Of a DNA stretch of 14,394 nucleotides, positions 7,770-14,394 are shown in pieces. The stretch comes from an uncultured Pirellula sp. (lineage in GTDB: Bacteria; Planctomycetota; Planctomycetia; Pirellulales; Pirellulaceae). The position numbers and the translations under genes were made by a program. The notes beneath the pieces are model-generated. The model was not told where the DNA came from. It was given only the letters and a program-made list of their open reading frames with translations, and did no database searches. Within the stretch, counting starts at the first letter, position 1, and every line of letters starts with the position of its first letter. The stretch is from the NCBI GenBank assembly GCA_903892365.1, contig CAITIF010000141.1:1-14394 (forward strand), given 5' to 3'.

Positions 7770-7790
7770 TGGCACCCCGTCGGGGTGCTA
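7770..7790. repeat. GC-rich hairpin GCACCCC-GTC-GGGGTGC
   Basis: Seven perfect base pairs (7772-7778 with 7782-7788) surround a 3-base loop, extended by a G-T and a T-A pair at the base. It sits directly before the first direct REP-like copy. No T-run follows on either strand. It may be part of the repeat unit or a structural barrier in RNA. Confidence 0.6.
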
Positions 7791-7794
7791 TGAG

Positions 7795-7876
7795 CGAACT
7801 GACGTGTAACCGGCGGTGTCGCTGACGCTCAACCGCCGGCTACAGGCTTAGATTCCTCCGGAATGCCAGGACTCGG
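7795..7876 (+). repeat. Repeat unit copy A (82 bases) with REP-like hairpin
   Basis: This copy matches 7943-8024 at 79 of 82 bases, with the two starts 148 bases apart. The core hairpin pairs CCGGCGGT (7810-7817) with ACCGCCGG (7832-7839) around 14 bases, and flanking GTA/TAC can extend it past one mismatch. A second small stem ATTCC-TCC-GGAAT lies at 7852-7864. Its 40-base core is inverted relative to 7634-7673 across 136 bases, resembling a REP doublet. No transposase is present. Confidence 0.8.
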
Positions 7877-7942
7877 GCGCATCGGGTTGAAAGCCCTAGT
7901 GACACATCAAAGGGACATAGCATTTGTTCGGATGGGTATGAT

Positions 7943-8024
7943 CGAACTGACGTGTAACCGGCGGTATCGCTGACACTCAACCGCCGGCTACAGGCTTAGA
8001 TTCCTCCGGAATGCCAGGGCTCGG
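7943..8024 (+). repeat. Repeat unit copy B (82 bases) with REP-like hairpin
   Basis: This is the second direct copy of the 7795-7876 unit and has three substitutions: two in the loop of the main hairpin and one near the end. Both arms of the 8-base stem (7958-7965 and 7980-7987) are unchanged. The small ATTCC/GGAAT stem is also intact. Changes limited to unpaired positions again suggest that the stem is constrained. Confidence 0.8.
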
Positions 8025-8036
8025 CTACGCGTTTTC

Positions 8037-8074
8037 ATTCTTCCAGAATACTTGGACTCGGGCGCACCGAGTTG
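8037..8074 (+). repeat. Degenerate partial third copy of the repeat tail
   Basis: These 38 bases match the tail of copy A (7852-7889) at 31 of 38 positions. The small hairpin is kept as ATTCT-TCC-AGAAT (8037-8049), where a C-G pair has become T-A through changes on both arms. The main REP-like hairpin is absent, so this is a fragment or an older, partly decayed unit. Confidence 0.65.
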
Positions 8075-8223
8075 CTAAGCCTTATGGGCGAAACATGAGA
8101 CCTTCTAAAGACTGACGTGTTCCGCAGACCGTATGCTTCCTTTGATAAGGCCATCCGATTTTCGGTCCTTCGCTATGAGCAAATAGTGTGGGTTGAGCGC
8201 ACGGGCCGAATACCTAGGTCTGG

Positions 8224-9186
8224 CTATTCTGGGAAAGAAAAGACTTGCCCGTCGTTTCTGGAGGCCATCAAACGAAAGATTGCAATGTCGATGTTGGTTG
8301 CGATGAACTGAGTCGAACCGTCCATCAAGGAGAAAAAAGCCCCGCCTTGATGTGGGCTCCAAAATCCACCAGGACTTCCATTCGGTGAATTAGGCCCACC
8401 CGACCGGACGTGAACCGTTGTCATGGTGATGGCAGGGCGACGCGTAAAGCCAACCACTTGAGATCTCTTGCTTGCGATCTCTGGCGAAAAAACTGTCGTT
8501 CCAGTGGGAATGACACCCGTCCAAGAGTTAGGCGAAAACATGCTCGCGCGCTCGCCGATACCAATCGTGTTCGATGTGCCGTCTAGAATATCACGCATCG
8601 CTACCGGGCGATTGCGATGGAACATACCGTTAAATCCAGCCTCTTCGTACATTGCGCTGTAACGAGGCGCATCGGCCGGATTGCCTCCACCCAAGCAGCT
8701 CACGTAGCTGGTCGGAGCCAAGTCCGTCAGTCCGATGGTCAACGGCCATACCGTCACTCGGCCGCTCCAGGCATCCGATGGACACCGGTACATAGCAATC
8801 GGTGTCGATCGAGCTACTTGATTGACTGGGTCGCCAATCGATCGATTGAAGTCGATCGAACTGTGAAGCGACGACTGCTCAATAAACGGCAGCAGCATTG
8901 CATACATGCTCCAGCCAGGCCCCGCCTCGGGGATCCCATCATTGGACTGCCCCGACCAAGTCCCAGTCACTCGGGAAATGAACCCGGGCGGAAACGTCTT
9001 CAGTGCCGACTCGTAATTATGAAGTGCCAGAGTCACTTGCCGCAAGTTGTTGGAGCAACTCATCCGTCGTGCAGCCTCGCGCGCTGCTTGAACCGCAGGA
9101 AGCAAAAGTCCGACCAAAATCCCAATGATCGCGATCACCACCAACAGCTCAACTAACGTGAACCCGTTTCGACCTTTCCTTACCAT
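8224..9186 (-). CDS. DUF1559 protein with type II pseudopilin-like N-terminus
   Basis: This is a 320-residue member of the large planctomycete DUF1559 family. The N-terminus RKGRNG|FTLVELLVVIAIIGILVGLLLPAVQAAREAARR is a classic prepilin cleavage and methylation site followed by a hydrophobic helix. Cleavage is expected before the Phe, with the conserved Glu at +5. The rest contains SCSNNLRQVTLALHNYESALKTFPPG and the C-terminal HQGGAFFSLMDGSTQFI motif (H-x8-DG type) that marks the family. Such proteins are thought to be membrane- or surface-anchored pseudopilins, and their exact role is unknown. The ATG at 9186 has GAGAGG 6 bases upstream; a TTG two codons earlier is less likely. The gene stands alone, divergent from the giant cytochrome gene. 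No terminator was recognised downstream, where the repeat cluster begins about 150 bases away. Confidence 0.93.
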   Translation of the reverse strand: MVRKGRNGFTLVELLVVIAIIGILVGLLLPAVQAAREAARRMSCSNNLRQVTLALHNYESALKTFPPGFISRVTGTWSGQSNDGIPEAGPGWSMYAMLLPFIEQSSLHSSIDFNRSIGDPVNQVARSTPIAMYRCPSDAWSGRVTVWPLTIGLTDLAPTSYVSCLGGGNPADAPRYSAMYEEAGFNGMFHRNRPVAMRDILDGTSNTIGIGERASMFSPNSWTGVIPTGTTVFSPEIASKRSQVVGFTRRPAITMTTVHVRSGGPNSPNGSPGGFWSPHQGGAFFSLMDGSTQFIATNIDIAIFRLMASRNDGQVFSFPE

Positions 9187-9226
9187 CTCCAACCTCTCGC
9201 AAACACGCGTAAACCGGATCCTTGTC

Positions 9227-9270
9227 GAGACACAGTCTCATTAGCGTCGCAAAAAAAGCATTTTTGTCAA
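9227..9270 (-). promoter_or_regulatory. Candidate promoter of the DUF1559 gene with start-site dyad
   Basis: On the minus strand a perfect TTGACA (9265-9270) is followed after 19 bases by GCTAAT (9240-9245), a 4 of 6 match to TATAAT. The spacer is longer than the preferred 17, which weakens the call. Just downstream, about where transcription would begin, GAGAC (9227-9231) and GTCTC (9235-9239) form a 13-base dyad. It could be an operator or a 5'-end RNA hairpin. The leader would be about 47 bases. Confidence 0.35.
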
Positions 9271-9498
9271 CTGGCGTTGTGTAAAAGACTCCGAATTTTC
9301 GGTCTCGAGTGGCCTGTTCGCGATGGCCTGAAGGGGATGCGCGTTCCAGATTCCCTGCAAAACGCATGTGTTTGCCAATTCTCGCGGACAAATTTGGCCC
9401 AGACGCACCGATCAGAAAAACGACCAAAATAGGGTTTAAGAGAAAGTTCGAGCTGATTTCGGGGTTGGGATTCGCATTGTTTGCTGCTTATGGTTTGG

Positions 9499-9527
9499 TT
9501 GACCCCGTTATGGATGTGGGGTACCAT
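9499..9527 (+). promoter_or_regulatory. Candidate promoter of the giant cytochrome gene
   Basis: TTGACC (9499-9504, 5 of 6 to the -35 consensus), a 17-base spacer and TACCAT (9522-9527, 4 of 6 to the -10 consensus) form a good sigma-70-like match. The leader would be about 95 bases. A ribosome-binding GGAG lies at 9618-9621, 8 bases before the ATG at 9630. Another weaker pairing just upstream (TTGGGA with TATGGT) is possible. Confidence 0.4.
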
Positions 9528-9629
9528 TGAACGGTCCCACCCGCCTAGCGTTTTGCCTGTTTGAAGGAAACGTCCATCGTTGTCAGGGCTGGATTGTCAC
9601 GCGTTCTCGCCCAACCTGGAGCTTCATCC

Positions 9630-12600
9630 ATGCAGTTTTGCGCTCATCGTATTCTTTGCATCCTTGGCATCCTGATACCCCTGGGTAACGTCTCGATTCT
9701 CGCCGCGAGGGAATCCGTTCCGGAATCCAACACACCGAGCTTCAGCAAAGACATTTTGCCGATCTTGCGTGCGAATTGTTTTGGATGCCATCAAGATGCG
9801 AAAAAGCTGGGCGGTTACTTGATGACGGATTTCGCGACGTTGCTTGCAGGAGGGGAAACAGGAAGTGCGGCGATTGTGCCCGGGAAATCGTCCGAAAGCC
9901 ACTTGATTCACGAGGTGAGTTTGGTGGATGGTAAGGCCGAAATGCCTAAGAATGGAAAGCCATTGTCGGAGATCGAAATCGATCTTCTGAAGCGTTGGAT
10001 TGATGCCGGGGCAGTCAATGACTCTGTTTCGACGGGCCCAAAGTACTCGGCCAATCACCCACCGGCGTACGTACAACCGCCCACCATTGCCTCGCTTGAT
10101 TTTTCCAAGGATGGAAAGCACATTGCTTTGAGCGGATTTCATGAAGTGCTGATTCTGAACACTGACTCTTGGGGATTGCACAAGCGATTGATCGGGTTGA
10201 GCCCCAGAATCGAATCATTGCGATACTCGCCGGATGGAAAATGGCTGGCGGTGGCGGCGGGTGAACAAGGTGTTGGAGGCGAGTTGCAGATTTGGAATGC
10301 TCAGTCCCTGGAACTCGAACAAAGTTTTCAATTGGGTAGCGATACGCTGTTCGGAGTCAACTGGTCGCCCGATTCACAGTCGATCTCGTTCGGCATGGCG
10401 GACAACACCGTTCGGGTTGTCGCTCTGTCGGGCCAGCAGACTCTCTATCAGCGAGCTCACGAAGACTGGCCGCGTGCCACTGTCTTCACCGTGGACGGGA
10501 AGTATCTTCTGTCCGCGAGTCGCGATCGAACGGTCAAACTTACCGAAATAGCAACGGAGCGATTCATTGATAACGTGACGTCGATTACCCCCGGAGCGTT
10601 GCGTGGAGGTGTTCAGGCTCTGGCTCGCCATCCAGGACGGGACGAAATTCTTGTCGGAGGTGCCGATGGAACTCCCAAAATTTATCGAGTCTTTCGTCAA
10701 ACGGCACGTGTGATCGGTGATGATGCCAATTTGGTGCAACAAATGGAACCCATGGCGGGGCGAATCTTTGATGTCGCTATCAGCCAGGACGGCAAGTACC
10801 TTGCAGCCGCATCGACTCTTGATAAACAAAGTCTGGTTAAGGTTTGGTCTTACGATCATACGTTGCCTCCAGAAATCAAGACCATTCAAGACAAGCCGGC
10901 TGCTGCTCGTTCGCCCGAGGAAATCAAGCAGCTTCAAGTTTATGTCACGGCCAAACCCGTAGAAGTTGCATCATGGACTTTGCCGAACAACGCCGTTTAT
11001 TCGATAGCCTTTGATTCCATGAATCGCTTGGCCGTCGGTGGGACAGATGGTCACTTGCGAGTGTGGAATTGTGATTCCAAAGAAGCAGTTTGCGATGTCA
11101 ACATCACGCCCGATACGAAATCAACGGCTCAATCGCCGGATCAGTTGGCCGAATTGCGAATCAATCGCTTGAATGCGATCGCTCAATCGCACGCTTCAGA
11201 ACGTCAAACGCCCGAGGTGGCCAAGGAGCTTGCCGAGTTCCCACTGGCCCGAGTTACATCGATCTTGGTCCAACCGGAAACGCTCGAATTGACGCACTGG
11301 AACGATTCGGCGCAGATCGTTGTTTCGGCGGTTCTTGATAATGGCGAGATTCGGGATGCTAGCCGCATCGCTTCGCTCACCAACAATTCCAATCAAGTTT
11401 GGTTATCGCAGCGAGGCTGGATCCAGCCTCTGGTTAACGGCCTATGCGAGATCGAAGTGCAATTGGGTGGACACAAGAAATCCTTGCCTATCAATGTGAA
11501 GCTGGAATCCACCAAGGAAATGGACTTTATTCGCGATGTGAATCCAGTTCTCTCGCGATTGGGCTGCAATCAAGGGACATGCCATGGTGCACAAGCCGGC
11601 AAAAACGGATTCAAGCTTTCCTTGCGAGGGTATGACCCTTTGTACGACGTTCGTTCCCTCGCCGACGACTTAGCAGGACGACGGATCAATCCGGCATCGC
11701 CGACCTCTAGCTTGATCATGACCAAACCTCTCGGCGAAGTTCCTCACGTTGGCGGTAAACTTTTTGAACCAGGAGACCAGCAAGCTTTGGTGGTTCGCCA
11801 ATGGATCGCTGAAGGTGGCAAAGTGGATATGGGCTCGCAGCGCGTCGTTAAGCTGGATCTGTCGCCAGCCAATCCGGTCGCACCCATGCCGGGCGCTATC
11901 CAGCAATTCCGCGTCTTAGCAACCTACGCAGATGGAAGAACTCGCGATGTAACTCGCGAAGCCTTTGTAGAAACGGGGAACGGCGAAGTCGCTTCGGTCA
12001 TTGATGGCAGTCGAGTGCAAGCGATCCGTCGCGGTGAAGCGCCGATCTTGGCTCGTTATGAGGGTGCTTATTCGGCGACTACCCTTACCGTCATGGGGGA
12101 CCGATCCGGTTTCGATTGGCAACCGACCGAACAATCCAATCCTATCGATCGCTTGGTGGCAGCAAAGTGGGAACGCATGAAGATCAAGCCGTCCGAGCTC
12201 TGTTCGGATGCGGATTTTCTTCGTCGAGTCACTTTGGATTTAACAGGCTTGCCCCCCACGGTGGAAGAGGTGCGTGCATTTTTGGCGGACGCGACCGAGA
12301 CCGAACAGAAACGCAATCTTTTGATTGACCGTCTGATTGCGAGCGATGCCTTTGTGGATCATTGGACCAACAAATGGTCTGATTTGCTGCAAGTGAATTC
12401 GAAGTTCTTGGGCAAAGAGGGGGCTACTAAATTTCGGGACTGGATCCGCGAAAGTGTTGCCAAGAACGAGCCCTATGACAAATTTGTTCATGCGATCGTG
12501 ACTGCAACTGGGTCCAATCGCGAAAATCCGCCTGCTTCGTATTACAAGATTTTGCGAACCCCAGAAGATACGGTCGAAAATACAACGCATCTGTTCTTGG

Positions 12601-14394
12601 GTGTGCGATTCAATTGCAATAAGTGCCACGATCACCCGTTCGAAAAATGGACTCAAGATCAGTACTACGAAACGGCGGCATACTTCTCGCAAGTATCGCT
12701 CAAAAAGGATGAAGCGTCGGGCAACGCTACCATCGGTGGATCGGCTGTCGAAGGGGCCAAGCCTCTGTATGAGGAAGTGTCCGATACGGGCAACGTCGAA
12801 ATTCGTCATCAAAAGACGCAACAAATTGTTAACCCGAAGTTTCCGTTCGAAAGTGCCAATCCAGCCACCGCAGACAGTTCACGTCGAGCGCAGTTTGGTG
12901 CATGGTTGACCAGTCCGAGCAATCCCTACTTCGCTCGCAGTTTTGTGAATCGCATGTGGGGCTATATGCTTGGCAAAGGTCTGATTGAGCCCATCGATGA
13001 TATTCGTGCAGGCAACCCGGCCAGCATTCCTGAATTGCTTCAGTTTCTGGAGCAAGATTTTGTCGAACACAAGTTTGATGTTCGGCATCTTGTTCGCACC
13101 ATCTGTCGATCGAAAACCTATCAGTTATCGATGTCGACCAATGAATGGAATAAGGACGACGATCGCAATTATTCGCATGCGATGCCTCGTCGATTGCCTG
13201 CCGAAGTGCTTTACGACGCTATTCACATGGTCACCGGCTCCGTGTCGAAACTGCCGGGAATGAAGCCAGGCGCACGCGCTGCTTCGTTGGCGGACGCGGA
13301 TGCTGGCCTGCCCGATGGTTTCTTAAACAATCTAGGCCGACCACCTCGAGAAAGCGCGTGCGAATGCGAAAGGTCCAGTGAGTTGCGATTGGGCTCGATC
13401 ATGGCGCTGGTCAGTGGCCCCACACTGGGAATGGCCATTTCGGACCAAGCCAATTCGATCCGCAGCCTCGTCGATAATGCGACGCTTGATTCGAAGTTGG
13501 TAGACGATCTCTTTATGAAAGTTTTGAATCGGCCAGCCACTCCAGGTGAAATTGAAGCAGCCTCTTCGGTGATGGCGAAGATCGAAGAAGACCATTCCAA
13601 GCTTGCAAAATTGTTGGAAGATCGCGAAGCCTGGTGGATCGACGAAAAGCCGAAACGGCAAGCCAAGCAGGATGCCGATAAAGCCATGGCGGAAGCCGAA
13701 TTGGCAGCTCGGGTGGAAGCGATTCGAGCCGATCGTGAAGCTGCCGAGCAAGCGCGGTTGGAACGTGTCGCTGCAATCAAAAAGTCCGTTGAGGAATTGG
13801 AGGCTGCCGCGCAAGCAAGGTTCAGTGATTTCTTGGATCGCAATAAGACACTCACCGTTTGGCAAACTCTAGCTAGTTCGAAACTGGAATCGACCAACGG
13901 CGCCGTGCTTGTTCCTCAATCCGATCGATCGTTGATCGTTCGGGGATCGACCGAAAAGACTACCTACACTGTTCAAACCCCGTCGAATGCTGCCGAGATC
14001 AACGCGGTTCGCATCGAGGCCTTAACGTCGCCTGAATTCAAAGCTCAAGGACCTGGACTTTCTCCCAACGGTAATTTCGTGCTGACCGAATTGGAGCTTT
14101 TTGCAGGCGTGCCGGATAAGCCAGAAACCATGCGAAAGATCAAGCTGGTCAAAGGCATCACCGATTTCGATCAACCCGGCTTCTCAGCAGCAGCGGTTAT
14201 CGATGATAAGCCACAAGATCAAGGTGGTTGGGCTGTTCATGGTGCCGAAGGGGTCGAGCATTGGGCTGTCTTTTCCACGCAAGAACCCATTCGGTTGCAA
14301 CCAGGTGAAGTGCTTCAATGGAAGCTCCATCAGTTTCACGATGCGCCGGAACACCGCCTGGGAAGGTTCCGTCTAAGCGTCGCGAATCACTCCG
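9630..14394 (+). CDS. Giant exported planctomycete cytochrome (PSCyt1, WD40, DUF1549, DUF1553), incomplete
   Basis: One frame stays open from the ATG at 9630 to the window edge (1588 residues visible, no stop). Domains in order: a signal peptide (about 1-26); a PSCyt1-type cytochrome domain with haem motif CFGCH at 50-54 and a possible axial Met105 in AEMPKNGKP; about seven WD40-like blades (about 150-482) with motifs such as SPDGKWLAVAA and DRTVKL; an Ig-like stretch; a second cytochrome-like domain with CNQGTCH (CX4CH) at 646-652; a Big_2-like domain (about 755-822); DUF1549 (about 837-1040) with CNKCHDHPFEKW from 996; DUF1553 (about 1085-1305); a charged helical segment (1308-1397); and a C-terminal module with GPGLSPNGNFVLTELELFAG. 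Family members are exported and presumed redox-active or linked to polymer breakdown, but their role is unproven. A DUF1501 gene often follows this family; that lies beyond the window. The family is secure and the function unknown. Confidence 0.93.
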   Translation, partial: MQFCAHRILCILGILIPLGNVSILAARESVPESNTPSFSKDILPILRANCFGCHQDAKKLGGYLMTDFATLLAGGETGSAAIVPGKSSESHLIHEVSLVDGKAEMPKNGKPLSEIEIDLLKRWIDAGAVNDSVSTGPKYSANHPPAYVQPPTIASLDFSKDGKHIALSGFHEVLILNTDSWGLHKRLIGLSPRIESLRYSPDGKWLAVAAGEQGVGGELQIWNAQSLELEQSFQLGSDTLFGVNWSPDSQSISFGMADNTVRVVALSGQQTLYQRAHEDWPRATVFTVDGKYLLSASRDRTVKLTEIATERFIDNVTSITPGALRGGVQALARHPGRDEILVGGADGTPKIYRVFRQTARVIGDDANLVQQMEPMAGRIFDVAISQDGKYLAAASTLDKQSLVKVWSYDHTLPPEIKTIQDKPAAARSPEEIKQLQVYVTAKPVEVASWTLPNNAVYSIAFDSMNRLAVGGTDGHLRVWNCDSKEAVCDVNITPDTKSTAQSPDQLAELRINRLNAIAQSHASERQTPEVAKELAEFPLARVTSILVQPETLELTHWNDSAQIVVSAVLDNGEIRDASRIASLTNNSNQVWLSQRGWIQPLVNGLCEIEVQLGGHKKSLPINVKLESTKEMDFIRDVNPVLSRLGCNQGTCHGAQAGKNGFKLSLRGYDPLYDVRSLADDLAGRRINPASPTSSLIMTKPLGEVPHVGGKLFEPGDQQALVVRQWIAEGGKVDMGSQRVVKLDLSPANPVAPMPGAIQQFRVLATYADGRTRDVTREAFVETGNGEVASVIDGSRVQAIRRGEAPILARYEGAYSATTLTVMGDRSGFDWQPTEQSNPIDRLVAAKWERMKIKPSELCSDADFLRRVTLDLTGLPPTVEEVRAFLADATETEQKRNLLIDRLIASDAFVDHWTNKWSDLLQVNSKFLGKEGATKFRDWIRESVAKNEPYDKFVHAIVTATGSNRENPPASYYKILRTPEDTVENTTHLFLGVRFNCNKCHDHPFEKWTQDQYYETAAYFSQVSLKKDEASGNATIGGSAVEGAKPLYEEVSDTGNVEIRHQKTQQIVNPKFPFESANPATADSSRRAQFGAWLTSPSNPYFARSFVNRMWGYMLGKGLIEPIDDIRAGNPASIPELLQFLEQDFVEHKFDVRHLVRTICRSKTYQLSMSTNEWNKDDDRNYSHAMPRRLPAEVLYDAIHMVTGSVSKLPGMKPGARAASLADADAGLPDGFLNNLGRPPRESACECERSSELRLGSIMALVSGPTLGMAISDQANSIRSLVDNATLDSKLVDDLFMKVLNRPATPGEIEAASSVMAKIEEDHSKLAKLLEDREAWWIDEKPKRQAKQDADKAMAEAELAARVEAIRADREAAEQARLERVAAIKKSVEELEAAAQARFSDFLDRNKTLTVWQTLASSKLESTNGAVLVPQSDRSLIVRGSTEKTTYTVQTPSNAAEINAVRIEALTSPEFKAQGPGLSPNGNFVLTELELFAGVPDKPETMRKIKLVKGITDFDQPGFSAAAVIDDKPQDQGGWAVHGAEGVEHWAVFSTQEPIRLQPGEVLQWKLHQFHDAPEHRLGRFRLSVANHS

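Larger units (their letters stand above)
7562..7921 (+). repeat. 17-base direct repeat CATCAAAGGGACATAGC, two copies
   Basis: The same 17 bases occur at 7562-7578 and 7905-7921. One copy precedes the inverted REP-like element and the other precedes the second direct copy, so it may belong to a larger duplicated unit that has since diverged. No internal symmetry is seen. Confidence 0.6.
7283..8223. other. Repeat-rich non-coding region
   Basis: No reading frame here looks like a gene. The longest unclaimed one, about 106 codons at 7350-7670 on the minus strand, shows no family signature and runs through repeat sequence. The region lies between the 5' end of the VCBS gene and the 3' end of the DUF1559 gene. 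Bases 7283-7560 should include the VCBS promoter, but no convincing one was found. Bases 7562-8074 hold a cluster of direct and inverted repeats and hairpins, listed separately. Bases 8075-8223 show nothing recognisable beyond short dyads. No tRNA-like fold, attachment-site duplication or transposase remnant was identified by eye. Confidence 0.7.
9187..9629. other. Divergent intergenic region, 443 bases, no gene
   Basis: This region separates the 5' ends of the DUF1559 gene (minus) and the giant cytochrome gene (plus). The short open frames here match nothing recognisable. It should contain promoters for both directions; candidates at each end are listed separately. The middle (about 9271-9498) is AT-richer and shows only short dyads such as CCGA/TCGG near 9291. 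No riboswitch or small-RNA signature was recognised. Confidence 0.7.

Noticed and set aside
7795..8024. CRISPR array
   Set aside because: There are only two long near-identical copies 148 bases apart, plus one inverted, with no short regular repeat-spacer pattern and no cas genes.
12240..12824. Minus-strand open frame of about 194 codons
   Set aside because: It is antisense to the conserved DUF1549 region containing CNKCHDHP.
13223..13897. Minus-strand open frame of about 224 codons
   Set aside because: It is antisense to the DUF1553 and coiled-coil part of the giant cytochrome gene. The low-complexity translation mirrors the Ala/Glu-rich coding strand.

Overview
The window looks like chromosomal DNA from a planctomycete, most likely a relative of Pirellula or Rhodopirellula. 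The evidence is the protein families: a pseudopilin-like DUF1559 protein, a giant exported planctomycete cytochrome with DUF1549 and DUF1553 domains, a PQQ-type beta-propeller carrying the WDRFRGPNGSG signature, and an exported FG-GAP/VCBS protein. Such proteins are abundant in Planctomycetota and rare elsewhere. This assignment is inferred from protein content; no database search was run.

Layout. Bases 1-2606 (minus strand) hold a reduced alpha ribosomal-protein operon read in the order rpsM (S13), rpsK (S11), rpoA, rplQ (L17, cut by the window edge). The rpsD gene usually found between rpsK and rpoA is absent, and a 141-base spacer with several short dyads separates rpsM from rpsK. Upstream on the same strand is pepF, an M3-family zinc oligopeptidase, where many bacteria have secY/map/infA/rpmJ. 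Divergent from pepF, with 40 bases between start codons, is an exported PQQ-like propeller protein (4675-5994, plus). It converges on an exported FG-GAP/VCBS protein with six calcium-loop motifs (6050-7282, minus).

Bases 7283-8223 contain no credible gene but are rich in repeats. A REP-like 40-base hairpin element occurs three times, once inverted. One copy differs from the others by changes on both arms that preserve base pairing. A second small hairpin module also recurs with a compensated base pair. A DUF1559 pseudopilin-like gene (8224-9186, minus) follows, then a 443-base divergent intergenic region with candidate promoters in both directions. A very large exported multidomain cytochrome gene (9630 to the right edge, plus, incomplete) fills the rest.

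How the genes fit together. The left third is core translation and transcription machinery plus cytoplasmic peptide turnover. From 4675 rightward every gene encodes a predicted exported protein of an expanded planctomycete family, but they lie in mixed orientations and do not form an obvious single pathway. I see no CRISPR array, tRNA, rRNA, transposase gene or defence system. The least explained part is the structured repeat cluster at 7562-8074.
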